Source: Pararhizobium mangrovi
Lineage (GTDB): Bacteria > Pseudomonadota > Alphaproteobacteria > Rhizobiales > Rhizobiaceae
Reading direction: 5' to 3'
Assembly (NCBI RefSeq): GCF_006516965.1
Contig: NZ_VHLH01000020.1
Location: 1 to 64,000 of the forward strand
Length of the DNA stretch: 64,000 nucleotides
Numbering within the stretch: position 1 is the first letter of the stretch; the number at the start of each line of letters is the position of its first letter. Shown in pieces: positions 45,594-54,885 of the stretch. The notes beneath the pieces are model-generated. The model had not been told where the DNA came from, did not search any database, and saw only the letters and a list, made by a program, of their open reading frames with translations. The position numbers and the translations under genes were made by a program.

Positions 45594-46952
45594 CTACTTC
45601 GCCCTTATGAGGGCGGAGAGCTCGCCCAGCCGTCTTTCGAGCAATCCCCCGTCGGCGCGGGTTTCCACGTTGAGACGCAAGAGCGGTTCGGTGTTGGAAC
45701 TGCGAAGGTTGAAGCGCCAGTCGTCGAAGGCCATCGAAAGACCGTCGATCTCTTCGATCTCGGGATCGGCGGCGAGGTAGTGCTCGGCAATTCGCCACCG
45801 TGTCGTTTCCGGATCGTCGACGGTGAAATTGACTTCGCCCGAGCAGGGAAACGCTTCGATGCGCTCCTGCACGAGGTCGTAAAGCCTCGTTCCCGTCGCC
45901 GAGATTTCCGCCGCAATGGCGAGCCACGGCAGCATGCCGGTGTCGCAATAGGCGAATTCGCGGAAATAGTGATGGGCGCTCATCTCACCGCCATAGGCGG
46001 CGTCTTCGTCGCGCATCATGGCACGGAAGAAGGCGTGGCCGACGGGGCACGGCTTGGCCGTGCCGCCGGCTTTCGCGACGATGTCCTCAGTGTTCCATAC
46101 GAGACGGGGATCGTGAAGAATGGTGGCGCCCGGTTCGCCGGCGAGCACCATGCGCGCGATCAGGCCGACGAGGTAATAGCCCTCGATGAAGCGGCCCGTG
46201 TGGTCGTAGAAGAAGCAGCGGTCGAAGTCGCCGTCCCAGGCAATGCCGAGGTCGGCGCCGGTTTCGATCACGGCACGGCTCGCCCGGTCGCGTTTGTCCG
46301 GCAGGAGCGGGTTCGGCACGCCGTTCGGCAGGCGCGCGTCGGGCTCGTGGTCGACCTTCACGAAGGTGAAAGGCAGATACGGCTCCAGCGCGTCGATAAC
46401 CGGCCCGGCACATCCGTTTCCCGCATGGCAGACGATGGTCAGCGGCACGAGATCGCGATCGGCGACCCTTTCGAGCAGGCGTTCGATGTAGGGCGTACGG
46501 TCGAGCACGGGATGAAGTCCGCCACGGGCGGAAAAGACAGGGACACGAGCGAGGTCGCCGAACTGGCGAACCCGTTCCTCGATGCCATCGAAGGCATTGT
46601 CGCGGGTGGCGGCGGTGGCACCCTTCAACACCATCTTGATGCCGTTGTCGCTTGCCGGGTTGTGGCTGGCCGTCACCATCAGGCCGGCATCGGCATCCGT
46701 GCGCGCGGTATGGAAATAGACTTCTTCCGTACCGCACTGTCCGAGCGGCAGGACGTCGACGCCGCAGTCCAGGAACCCTTGAGCAAGGGAAGACGCAAGT
46801 GCGGGGCTGTCGGCGCGCATGTCGTGGCCGAGCACGACCGCCGAAGGCTGCAAGCGCATGCTTGCCGCCTGTGCAAAGCGATAGGCGAAGGCGGCGTTGA
46901 TCTCGCCCGGGATCGAGCCGCGCACGTCGTAGGCCTTGAAGGGGGCAGCCAT
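45594..46952 (-). CDS. Phosphomannomutase/phosphoglucomutase
   Basis: The 452-residue alpha-D-phosphohexomutase interconverts hexose 6- and 1-phosphates, giving mannose 1-phosphate (or glucose 1-phosphate) for nucleotide sugars. All four motifs are present: the phosphoserine loop VTASHNPASDNG, the metal loop WDGDFDRCFF, the sugar-binding GEMSAHHYFREFAYCDTGM, and the phosphate-binding RSSNTEPLLRLNVET. Length is normal for the CpsG/ManB/AlgC group. It is convergent with the 43536 gene (9 bases apart) and its start faces galE. Confidence 0.92.
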   Translation of the reverse strand: MAAPFKAYDVRGSIPGEINAAFAYRFAQAASMRLQPSAVVLGHDMRADSPALASSLAQGFLDCGVDVLPLGQCGTEEVYFHTARTDADAGLMVTASHNPASDNGIKMVLKGATAATRDNAFDGIEERVRQFGDLARVPVFSARGGLHPVLDRTPYIERLLERVADRDLVPLTIVCHAGNGCAGPVIDALEPYLPFTFVKVDHEPDARLPNGVPNPLLPDKRDRASRAVIETGADLGIAWDGDFDRCFFYDHTGRFIEGYYLVGLIARMVLAGEPGATILHDPRLVWNTEDIVAKAGGTAKPCPVGHAFFRAMMRDEDAAYGGEMSAHHYFREFAYCDTGMLPWLAIAAEISATGTRLYDLVQERIEAFPCSGEVNFTVDDPETTRWRIAEHYLAADPEIEEIDGLSMAFDDWRFNLRSSNTEPLLRLNVETRADGGLLERRLGELSALIRAK

Positions 46953-47182
46953 CGTTTCCTTCCTCCGCTTGCCTGTCCGCTGATCGTATGTCCACTGATC
47001 GTATGTCCTCAGATCGCCGTAGGCCCTCCAGTCGGCCGTTGCAACGGCTCAAAGGGTCGTGCGAAACAAGCGTTTCGCGCGAACGGGCGAACTGTGCGAA
47101 GGCAGTGGACCCGTCCGCCTCTTTGCGGCAGTGTCGCGGCGAAAGCCGGACACGGCATGCCATGCGAAGAAGGCCGACGACG

Positions 47183-48199
47183 ATGACGATCCTGGTGACC
47201 GGCGGGGCGGGCTATATCGGCTCGCATACGGTGCTGGCGCTGCTCGAAGCGGGAAACGAGGTGGTCGTCGTCGACAGCCTCGTCAACGCGAACGCCGAAT
47301 CGCTGCGGCGGGTTTGCGCACTCGCCGGCAGGCACGTTCCGCTCGAACGTGGCGACGTGCGCGACCGGGCCTTCATGGAAACCGTGCTCAGGCGTTACGG
47401 CTGCACGGCCGTCGTGCATTTCGCCGGTCTCAAGGCGGTCGGCCAGTCCGTCGCGGAACCGCTCGACTATTACGAGGTGAACGTCGCCGGCACCGTGTCG
47501 CTGCTTCAGGCGATGCGCGCGAGCGGCGTGCGGTCCTTCGTCTTTTCCTCTTCGGCGACGGTCTATGGCGAGCCGCAGGTGCTGCCGATCCCGGAAAACC
47601 ATCCCTTCGCGCCGGCGAGCCCCTACGGGCGCAGCAAGGCGATGGTGGAAGAAATTCTCGCCGATCTCGCCGGAAGCGAGGCCGGTTGGCACATCGCCAC
47701 GCTTCGCTACTTCAATCCGGTCGGCGCGCACGAAAGCGGTGCGATCGGCGAGGCGCCCTCCGGCATACCCGACAATCTCATGCCCTATGTCGCGAAGGTC
47801 GCCGGCGGCAAGCTTTCGCATCTGCGCGTCTTCGGCAACGACTACCCGACCCCCGACGGCACCGGGGTGCGCGACTATATCCACGTCGTCGATCTGGCAG
47901 AAGGGCACGTGCGCGCGCTCGACCATCTGGCCGCCGGTCCCGGCCATTTCTCCGTCAATCTCGGCACCGGCAGGGGGACGAGCGTTCTCGAACTGGTCGC
48001 AGCCTTCCGCCACGCGTCGAACCGGGAGATTCCCTGCGAGATCGTCGAGCGGCGGCCGGGCGACATCGCCGAATACTATGCCGATCCAGCGCTCGCCGGA
48101 TCGCTGTTCGGCTGGCAGGCGAAACGTTCGGTACGGGAGATGTGCGCGGACACCTGGAACTGGCAGTCGAAGAACCCGAACGGCTACGACGAGGCGTAA
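47183..48199 (+). CDS. galE: UDP-glucose 4-epimerase
   Basis: The 338-residue enzyme interconverts UDP-glucose and UDP-galactose with bound NAD. It has ILVTGGAGYIGSHTVLALLE, FAGLKAVGQSVAEPLDYY, FSSSATVYGEPQ, and SPYGRSKAMVEEIL (catalytic Tyr and Lys), ending with the usual NPNGYDEA region. The ATG at 47183 directly precedes the conserved start, with GAAGAAGG about 10 bases upstream; an ATG at 47162 is possible. It corresponds to rhizobial ExoB, needed for galactose in several surface glycans. Its 3' end overlaps cysH on the opposite strand by 16 bases. Confidence 0.95.
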   Translation: MTILVTGGAGYIGSHTVLALLEAGNEVVVVDSLVNANAESLRRVCALAGRHVPLERGDVRDRAFMETVLRRYGCTAVVHFAGLKAVGQSVAEPLDYYEVNVAGTVSLLQAMRASGVRSFVFSSSATVYGEPQVLPIPENHPFAPASPYGRSKAMVEEILADLAGSEAGWHIATLRYFNPVGAHESGAIGEAPSGIPDNLMPYVAKVAGGKLSHLRVFGNDYPTPDGTGVRDYIHVVDLAEGHVRALDHLAAGPGHFSVNLGTGRGTSVLELVAAFRHASNREIPCEIVERRPGDIAEYYADPALAGSLFGWQAKRSVREMCADTWNWQSKNPNGYDEA

Positions 48200-48921
48200 G
48201 CAGGCACCTTCGCTGCGACGTGCAGGCCGCATTCGCGCGTGTCGTCGCGCTCCCACCACCAGCGTCCGGCCCGCTCGCTTTCGCCCGGCTTGACGGCGCG
48301 CGTGCACGGTTCGCAGCCGATCGAGGGATATCCCCGCGCATGCAGCGGATTGACCGGCACGTCGTGCGCCGCGACATAGGCACGTACGTCCTCGCCCGAC
48401 CAGTCCGCGAGCGGGTTGACCTTGAGAAGGCCCCGTTCGCCGTCCCATTCGGCAAACGGCGTCGAAGCGCGCGCGCCCGACTGGTCGCGTCGTAGCCCGG
48501 TAACCCAGACGTCGGCACCCTTGAGGGCGCGGGCAAGGGGCACGAGCTTGCGCGCGTGGCAGCAGGCATGGCGCGCCTCGCGGCTTCCATAGAAGCCATC
48601 GACGCCGTAGCGGGCGGTGAAGTCTTCGACATCTTCCGCACGCGGGCGATAGGCGACAATGTCGAGCCCGTAGCGTACCCGCGTCTCGGCAAGCAGCGCC
48701 TCGGTCTCGGGGAACAACCTTCCCGTGTCGAGCGTCGCGAGATGGATCCCGCGAGCCGCACCGGCGATGGCGGCGGTCAGCACCTGGTCCTCGACGCCGA
48801 GGCTCGTCGTCATGACAGCGCGGTGCGCGATCGCCGCGATCCGCACGAGCCGCGCGTCGAGGGTAAGGGCAGGTAGCGTACGGCCGAGTTCGAATGCTGT
48901 GTCTGCGTTCACGGGGGTCAT
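48184..48921 (-). CDS. cysH: Adenosine 5'-phosphosulfate reductase (iron-sulfur type)
   Basis: The 245-residue protein reduces APS to sulfite in sulfur assimilation. It has TTSLGVEDQVLTAAIA and LDTGRLFPETEALLAET in the PP-loop-like fold. Two cysteine pairs mark the [4Fe-4S] form that acts on APS: HACCHARKL and GCEPCTR. The C-terminal redox cysteine is in RECGLH. The ATG at 48921 is chosen because upstream in-frame codons have no support. Presence near cysD and cysN/C shows the locus may serve assimilation as well as sulfation. It is convergent with galE and overlaps it at the 3' end. Confidence 0.93.
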   Translation of the reverse strand: MTPVNADTAFELGRTLPALTLDARLVRIAAIAHRAVMTTSLGVEDQVLTAAIAGAARGIHLATLDTGRLFPETEALLAETRVRYGLDIVAYRPRAEDVEDFTARYGVDGFYGSREARHACCHARKLVPLARALKGADVWVTGLRRDQSGARASTPFAEWDGERGLLKVNPLADWSGEDVRAYVAAHDVPVNPLHARGYPSIGCEPCTRAVKPGESERAGRWWWERDDTRECGLHVAAKVPAYASS

Positions 48922-49148
48922 CGCAAAATCACCAAGGGGATCGATATGCGCGATACGGTGACAGCAGATCGTGCGACGGCCAAGAAACGGACCTGCATGG
49001 AACACGGGCCCGTTAGAGCAGTTTTTCAAATTATCGTGACGACGCGAAACGTCCGGTTCGGCGCGAAAATCAGAAAGGGTTAACCCACGCGGATTAGTTG
49101 TTGGGCCAACCCAACGATCCGCTCCGAACGTCAGCCGTATCTCCGATC

Positions 49149-50924
49149 ATGGCCCTCACAACCGACTGCGAAACCATTCGCCAGGAAGTCCTTGCCGCCT
49201 ACCGCGCCGCGGGGGCGACGGGCGAGGACGATTTCCTCCAGATCACCGAGCTTGCCGCGCGCATCTTCGACATGCCGAATGTGTGCGTCTCCTTCGTCGA
49301 CGAGACGTGGCACGCAGTATCGCGTGTCGGCGACTTCGTCTCGCGCAACCGGCGCGAGGACGTGATGTGCACGGTGACGATCGAGAGCGACGAAGTCTTC
49401 GTCGTGCCCGATGCAGGCATCGATCCGCGCTTTCGCAACAGCCCGCTGGTCAAGGGCGCGAACGGGGTGCGTTTTTATGCCGGTGCGCCGCTCATAACGC
49501 CCGAGGGTACGCGGGTCGGCACACTGTGCATCTTCGACAGCAGGCTGCGGACCTTTTCGCGCGAGCAGACGAGCATGCTCGGCACGCTCGCCGGTTTCGT
49601 CGTTGAGCGCATGGAGCTTCGCCGTCACCTGCACGACGCCAATCTGGATGCGCTTACCGGCCTCCTGAACCGCCAGACACTGCAGCGTGCGATGGAGCAT
49701 GCGGGTGACGAAGCGACATTGCTCCTCGTCGACCTCGACGGTTTCAAGGAGGTCAACGACACGCTCGGCCACGCAGTGGGCGACCGCGTGTTGCAGGCCG
49801 TGGGCACGAGGCTCGCGACCGTCGCCGAAGGCAACGGCCTCGCCGCGCGTCTGGGCGGCGACGAATTCGTCGTCTTCGTCGATGGCAGCGCCGATCCGCT
49901 CGCCGGCCGCGGGCTTGCCGAGAGGATCATCGAGCACATTTGCGAGCCGATCGCGATCGACGGCGAGGAATTGCGTCTCGGTTCGAGTATCGGCATGGCG
50001 CTCCGCTCGGAAGGGAGGATCTCGCCCGTCCAACTTCTCGGAAACGCAGATCTCGCGCTCTACAGCGCCAAGGCCGATGGGCGCGGGCGCGTTCACCTTT
50101 TCAACCAGTCGATGCGCAGCCGTGCGATCGATCGCGGCAACGTGGCACTGGAACTGGAGGATGCGTGGGAATCGAACGAGTTCGTCATGCACTACCAGCC
50201 GCAGGTCAACCTCGCCGACGGCAGCCTCCTCGGAGCGGAAGCGCTTCTGCGCTGGAAGTACCCCTATCAGGGTTTCATCGCTCCCGCGGCTTTCATCGGG
50301 GTCCTCGAGAAGAGCGCGCTCGCCGAGCGCATGGGCGAATGGATCCTGCGCGACGGGTGCCGTCAGGCCAAGCGCATGCGCACGCTCGGCGCATCGGATT
50401 TCCGCATGGCGGTGAACCTCTTCGGCATCCAGTTCCGCGCGCGTACGCTGCCCGATCAGGTCGAGAGGCTTCTCGGTGAATTCGACCTCCCGCCGGATGC
50501 ACTGGAACTGGAGGTGACGGAGACGATCGCGCTCGATCGCCAGACGCATATCAAGCAGCAGCTCGAAACGCTCAAGGAGATGGGCGTCGGCATCGCACTC
50601 GACGATTTCGGAACCGGCTTCGCATCGCTTTCCGCTTTGAGAACCTGTCCGTTGACGCGGCTCAAGGTCGATCGCAGCTTCGTGCGCGGCATCGAGACGA
50701 GCGAAGCGGATCGGGCGATCATCGATTCGGTGATCCGGCTCACCAAAGGCTTCGATCTGGACCTTACGGTGGAAGGCGTCGAGACAGAAGCGCAGGCAGC
50801 GTTCCTGCGTGAACGCGGATGCCGTGAGGCGCAGGGCTTCCTTTACGCCAAGGCGCTGCCGGTCGCCGATCTCGAACGCGACTGGATCGCCGGCGGAGAA
50901 CGGCCGCACGAACTGGCCGGCTGA
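49149..50924 (+). CDS. GAF-GGDEF-EAL cyclic-di-GMP enzyme
   Basis: The 591-residue protein has an N-terminal GAF sensor (about 20-165: CVSFVDETWHAVSRVGD; GVRFYAGAPLITPEGTRVGT), a diguanylate cyclase domain (about 175-330) with an intact RLGGDEF active site, and an EAL phosphodiesterase domain (about 345-585) with GAEALLRW, the ETIALDR region and DDFGTGFASLSALR. Both catalytic signatures look intact, so it may make or break cyclic-di-GMP depending on the GAF signal. No membrane segment is seen. Such proteins often govern exopolysaccharide and pilus output, both encoded nearby, but no direct link is shown. A TTG 51 bases upstream is an alternative start. Confidence 0.92.
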   Translation: MALTTDCETIRQEVLAAYRAAGATGEDDFLQITELAARIFDMPNVCVSFVDETWHAVSRVGDFVSRNRREDVMCTVTIESDEVFVVPDAGIDPRFRNSPLVKGANGVRFYAGAPLITPEGTRVGTLCIFDSRLRTFSREQTSMLGTLAGFVVERMELRRHLHDANLDALTGLLNRQTLQRAMEHAGDEATLLLVDLDGFKEVNDTLGHAVGDRVLQAVGTRLATVAEGNGLAARLGGDEFVVFVDGSADPLAGRGLAERIIEHICEPIAIDGEELRLGSSIGMALRSEGRISPVQLLGNADLALYSAKADGRGRVHLFNQSMRSRAIDRGNVALELEDAWESNEFVMHYQPQVNLADGSLLGAEALLRWKYPYQGFIAPAAFIGVLEKSALAERMGEWILRDGCRQAKRMRTLGASDFRMAVNLFGIQFRARTLPDQVERLLGEFDLPPDALELEVTETIALDRQTHIKQQLETLKEMGVGIALDDFGTGFASLSALRTCPLTRLKVDRSFVRGIETSEADRAIIDSVIRLTKGFDLDLTVEGVETEAQAAFLRERGCREAQGFLYAKALPVADLERDWIAGGERPHELAG

Positions 50925-51003
50925 CCGACCGGCTCGGGGCCGGCACGGTCTCGGACCGCCGCATGGCGAACGCCGCGAACGGCGAAGATCGTCCCGCTAT
51001 CGA

Positions 51004-52653
51004 CTACCGGTCGGACGTCTCCCAGCGCGGATTGATCCACGGTTCCTGGTTCGAAGGCGCCAGCGGCTGGCGGCCGAGGATGTGATCGGCGGCCTTTTCG
51101 CCGGTCATGATCGACGGGCCGTTCAGATTGCCGTTGGTGATGCGCGGGAAGATCGAGGAATCGGCGACGCGCAGGTTTTCGACGCCGATGACCCGGCATT
51201 CGGGATCGACCACGGATCGCGGATCGTCGGCGCGGCCCATGCGGCAGGTGCCGCAGGGGTGGTAGGCGCTTTCCACCTCGTCGCGGATGAAGGCGTTCAG
51301 CGCTTCGTCGCTGGTCGCGTCCTCGCCCGGCATGATCTCTGGGCCGCGATAGGGATCGAAGGCCTTCTGCGAGAAGATCTCGCGCGTCAGTCGAATGCAG
51401 TGGCGAAAATCAGCCCAGTCCTCTTCCGTGCTCATGTAGTTGAAGCGGATGACCGGGGCTTCCTTCGCGTTTGCCGAGCGCAGGCGCACCGTGCCGCGCG
51501 AGTTCGAGCGCATCGGCCCGACATGGGCCTGGAAGCCGTGCGCCTTCGCCGCCGCCTTGCCGTCGTAGCGAATGGCGACGGGCAGGAAATGGTACTGGAT
51601 GTCCGGATACTTCACGCCGGCCTTGGAGCGCAGGAAGGCCGCGGCCTCGAACTGGTTGCTCGCACCGAGGCCGGAACGGAAGAAGAGCCACTGCGCGCCG
51701 ATCAAGGCCTTCGAGAAGAGGTTCAGCTTGGAATAGAGCGTGATGGGCTGCGTGCATTCCTGCTGGATATAGGCCTCGAGATGGTCCTGCAGGTTGGCGC
51801 CGACGCCAGGACGATCGGCGACGATTTCGATGCCATGTTCGCTCAGATGCTCGGCCGGGCCGATGCCGGAGAGCATGAGAAGCTTCGGCGAATTGAAGGC
51901 CGAGGCGGCGATGACCACCTCCCGGCGCGCCGAGACGATTTCCTTGCGCCCTCGGCGCTCGACCTCGACGCCCGTGGCGCGCTTGTCCTCGATGACGATG
52001 CGTCGAGCAAGGCCGCGAACGAGCTTGACGTTGTCGCGTTTGCGGGCTGGTTTGAGATAGGCTTCGGCGGCCGACCAGCGGCGGCCTTGATGGATCGTCT
52101 GCTCCATCGGGCCGAAGCCTTCCTGTTTGGAGCCGTTATAGTCGTCCGTCAGCTCGAAACCGGCCTGGCCGCCGGCATCGATGAAGGCCTGGAAGAGGGT
52201 GTTTTCCAACCGGCCGCGCTGGATGTGGAGGGGACCGTCCGTGCCGCGCCAGCCTTCTTCACCGCCATGCGAAGTCTCCTGACGCTTGAAGTAGGGAAGC
52301 ACGTCGGCGAACGACCAGCCGGTCGCACCGCTTTCCGCCCAATGGTTGAAGTCTTCCGCGTGGCCGTGGACGTAGACCATGCCGTTGATCGAGGAGGAGC
52401 CGCCGATCACCTTGCCGCGCGGGGCGGCCATGCGGCGGTTGCCGAGATGCGGCTCCGGCTCGGATTTGTAGCCCCAGTCGTAGCGGGCCATGTTCATCGG
52501 GTAGGAAAGCGCGGCCGGCATCTTGATGAAGGGGCCGAAATCCGTGCCGCCATGCTCCAGCACGATGACCGAATGCTTGCCGTCTTCGGAAAGGCGCGCG
52601 GCGAGGGCCGACCCGGCTGACCCGGCGCCGACGATGACGAAATCCGCTTCCAT
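51004..52653 (-). CDS. betA: Choline dehydrogenase
   Basis: The 549-residue GMC flavoenzyme oxidises choline to betaine aldehyde at the membrane. It has the FAD loop [37 protein letters not shown], and the C-terminal [20 protein letters not shown] and [20 protein letters not shown] segments, with the length and details of BetA. It is the last gene of a leftward betC-GST-betB-betA operon, with 117 bases between it and betB. It is related to the GMC protein at 11219 but much closer to BetA. Confidence 0.95.
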   Translation of the reverse strand: MEADFVIVGAGSAGSALAARLSEDGKHSVIVLEHGGTDFGPFIKMPAALSYPMNMARYDWGYKSEPEPHLGNRRMAAPRGKVIGGSSSINGMVYVHGHAEDFNHWAESGATGWSFADVLPYFKRQETSHGGEEGWRGTDGPLHIQRGRLENTLFQAFIDAGGQAGFELTDDYNGSKQEGFGPMEQTIHQGRRWSAAEAYLKPARKRDNVKLVRGLARRIVIEDKRATGVEVERRGRKEIVSARREVVIAASAFNSPKLLMLSGIGPAEHLSEHGIEIVADRPGVGANLQDHLEAYIQQECTQPITLYSKLNLFSKALIGAQWLFFRSGLGASNQFEAAAFLRSKAGVKYPDIQYHFLPVAIRYDGKAAAKAHGFQAHVGPMRSNSRGTVRLRSANAKEAPVIRFNYMSTEEDWADFRHCIRLTREIFSQKAFDPYRGPEIMPGEDATSDEALNAFIRDEVESAYHPCGTCRMGRADDPRSVVDPECRVIGVENLRVADSSIFPRITNGNLNGPSIMTGEKAADHILGRQPLAPSNQEPWINPRWETSDR

Positions 52654-52770
52654 GAGATGAATCCTGCTGAGAGCGCTTTGCGACCGGATCGAACCAGGTC
52701 GCGCGCTCCGTCTCCTTGTTTGCGCATCGTTCGCGACGCCCGACTGGATCAGTCCGGCTTTAGAAATGCT

Positions 52771-54243
52771 CTAGTACGGGCTGTCGACCGGGCCGCTCGC
52801 GACGTAGACGGACTTGATGCGGCTGTAGTGCTCGAGCGCGGCGCGCGAGTTCTCGCGGCCGATGCCGGACTGCTTGACGCCGCCGAATGGCATCTCGATC
52901 GGCGTGAGATTGTAGGTGTTGATCCAGCACGTACCGGCATCGAGCCTGGCGATGACGCGGTGGGCGCGCGTGATGTCCTTGGTGAAGAGGCCGGCCGCGA
53001 GCCCGAACTGCGTATCGTTGGCGCGGGCGACCACCTCGTCCTCGTCGTCGAAATCCAGCACGGACATGACGGGGCCGAAGATTTCCTCGCGCGCGATCGT
53101 CATGCCGTCGGTGACGTCGGCGAAGATGGTCGGCTCGATCCAGAAGCCGTCGTCGAGCCCTTGCATCTTCGGGATGCCGCCGCCGGTCAGAAGCTGGGCG
53201 CCGTCGGCCTTGCCGCTCTCGATGTAGTCCACGACCTTCTGGCGCTGCGCGGCGCTGACGATGGGGCCGAGATGGGTCTCCTCGTTCATCGGGTCGCCGA
53301 GCCGGATCTTGACCGTGCGCTCGACGAGGCGGTCGAGGAACCTGTCCTTCACGTTCCGCTGGACGAAGACGCGCGTGCCGTTCGTGCAGATCTGGCCGGT
53401 GGAATAGAAATTGCCGAGCATGGCGCCACCGATAGCGTCCTCGATGTCGGCGTCTTCGAAGACGATGAGCGGCGACTTGCCGCCGAGTTCGAGCGTCACC
53501 TGCGCCAGATGCGAGGACGCGCCCTCCATGATCTTCCGGCCGGTCGGGACCGAGCCCGTCAGCGAGACCTTGGCGATCGCTTCGTGGCGCGTGAGTGCGG
53601 CGCCGACGTCACCATATCCCTGGACGACCTGAAAGACGCCCGCCGGCACACCGGCCTCGATGAAGATCTCGGCGAGCTTGAGCGCGGAGAGGGGTGTCAG
53701 TTCCGACGGCTTGAAGATCAGCGCGTTGCCGCAGGCGAGCGCCGGGGCGGCCTTCCAGCAGGCAATCTGGATCGGATAGTTCCAGGCGCCGATGCCGGCG
53801 CAGATGCCGAGCGGCTCGCGGCGGGTATAGGCGAAGTCGCCGCCGAGATCGATCGCCTCGCCATTGTGTGCGGCGATGACGCTGCCGAAGTATTCGAGCG
53901 CCTGCGCGCCCGATTCCGGATCGGCGACGAGGGTCTCCTGCAGCGCCTTGCCGGTGTCGAGCGTTTCGAGTTCGGAGAGTTCGCGGTTGCGGCTGCGGAC
54001 GATATCTGCGGCCTTGCGTAGGCAGCGTCCGCGCTCGACGGCCGGCATCGCTGCCCATTTGGCCTGGCCCTTCCGCGCGGCGGCGACGGCCTTCTCGATG
54101 ATCTCGGGCGTGGCGGAATGCACGCGCGCGATCGTTTCGCCGGTGGCGGGATAGATATCCTCGATCACGGCGCCGGCGGTGTCTTCCTCGTAGCCGGCGG
54201 CGATGAAGTGGGAGGCTTGCGGTTGTGCGCGCATTGCGGTCAT
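52771..54243 (-). CDS. betB: Betaine-aldehyde dehydrogenase
   Basis: The 490-residue NAD(P)-dependent aldehyde dehydrogenase converts betaine aldehyde to glycine betaine. It has [20 protein letters not shown], the [18 protein letters not shown] region (catalytic Glu), and the catalytic cysteine in [16 protein letters not shown], plus [18 protein letters not shown]. The ATG at 54243 overlaps the preceding GST-like gene stop (ATGA) and gives the normal family length; the longer open frame beyond is a shadow. It works with betA and betC to yield an osmoprotectant. Confidence 0.95.
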   Translation of the reverse strand: MTAMRAQPQASHFIAAGYEEDTAGAVIEDIYPATGETIARVHSATPEIIEKAVAAARKGQAKWAAMPAVERGRCLRKAADIVRSRNRELSELETLDTGKALQETLVADPESGAQALEYFGSVIAAHNGEAIDLGGDFAYTRREPLGICAGIGAWNYPIQIACWKAAPALACGNALIFKPSELTPLSALKLAEIFIEAGVPAGVFQVVQGYGDVGAALTRHEAIAKVSLTGSVPTGRKIMEGASSHLAQVTLELGGKSPLIVFEDADIEDAIGGAMLGNFYSTGQICTNGTRVFVQRNVKDRFLDRLVERTVKIRLGDPMNEETHLGPIVSAAQRQKVVDYIESGKADGAQLLTGGGIPKMQGLDDGFWIEPTIFADVTDGMTIAREEIFGPVMSVLDFDDEDEVVARANDTQFGLAAGLFTKDITRAHRVIARLDAGTCWINTYNLTPIEMPFGGVKQSGIGRENSRAALEHYSRIKSVYVASGPVDSPY

Positions 54244-54878
54244 GCCTTCAGTTCGTCGTAGGAAACCATCACGTGATCGCGATAGGCCGGGCGCTCGGTC
54301 AGGCGTTCGTAATAGGCCTCGAGCGCCGGTCGCGATGGGCGCGTGATGTCGATGTCGAAATAGCGGTAGAGGATGTGGCCGAACTGGATGTCGGCCATCG
54401 TGAAGTCGTCGCCGGCGAGATAGCGGTTCTTCGACAGGCGGTCCTCGGCGATGGCGAGAACGCGGTCGAAGCGCTCGACCGCTCGCGCGATCGCGCCCGG
54501 ATCCTGTTTTTCCTTCGGCGTGCGCACGACCGCCCAGAAGATCGGTCCGGTGAAGGCGGCGCACGCGGTGGTCTTCGCCCATTCCGCCCACATGTCCACC
54601 GGTGCGCGCTCGTACGGCTCGGCAGGCCAGAAGGGGGCTGAGCCGTAGGCCGTGGCGAGCGTGCGCATGATGGCACCGGCCTCGAACATCGGCACGTGAT
54701 CGCCGTCGCGCACGACCGGCACGAGACCGTTCGGGTTCATCGCCAAGAATTCCGGCGTGTCGGTTCCGCCGTGCCGCCCGCCATAGTCCAGCCGCTCGTG
54801 GTCGAGGCCGAGCTCGGCGATCGCCCACATCACGGCCTGCACGTTGGAGGACGTCGCGCGTCCGTAGACGGTGATCAT
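54240..54878 (-). CDS. Glutathione S-transferase family protein
   Basis: The 212-residue protein has an N-terminal thioredoxin-fold GST domain ([40 protein letters not shown] with the cis-Pro and Glu-x-x-Ala glutathione contact) and a helical C-terminal domain ([19 protein letters not shown]). It is translationally coupled to betB, starts 7 bases after betC, and is thus an insertion in the choline-sulfate operon. Its role there is unknown; detoxification of aldehyde or thiol conjugates is a guess. The ATG at 54878 is well placed before the conserved start. Confidence 0.88.
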   Translation of the reverse strand: MITVYGRATSSNVQAVMWAIAELGLDHERLDYGGRHGGTDTPEFLAMNPNGLVPVVRDGDHVPMFEAGAIMRTLATAYGSAPFWPAEPYERAPVDMWAEWAKTTACAAFTGPIFWAVVRTPKEKQDPGAIARAVERFDRVLAIAEDRLSKNRYLAGDDFTMADIQFGHILYRYFDIDITRPSRPALEAYYERLTERPAYRDHVMVSYDELKA

Positions 54879-54885
54879 GGCATCC

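Noticed and set aside
45780-47186. Long plus-strand open frame (468 codons) opposite the phosphomannomutase gene
   Set aside because: It is an antisense shadow of a gene with all four mutase motifs; high GC content keeps the opposite strand open. Similar shadows at 28354-30237, 49131-50909, 54871-56481 and 61386-63152 were left out for the same reason.
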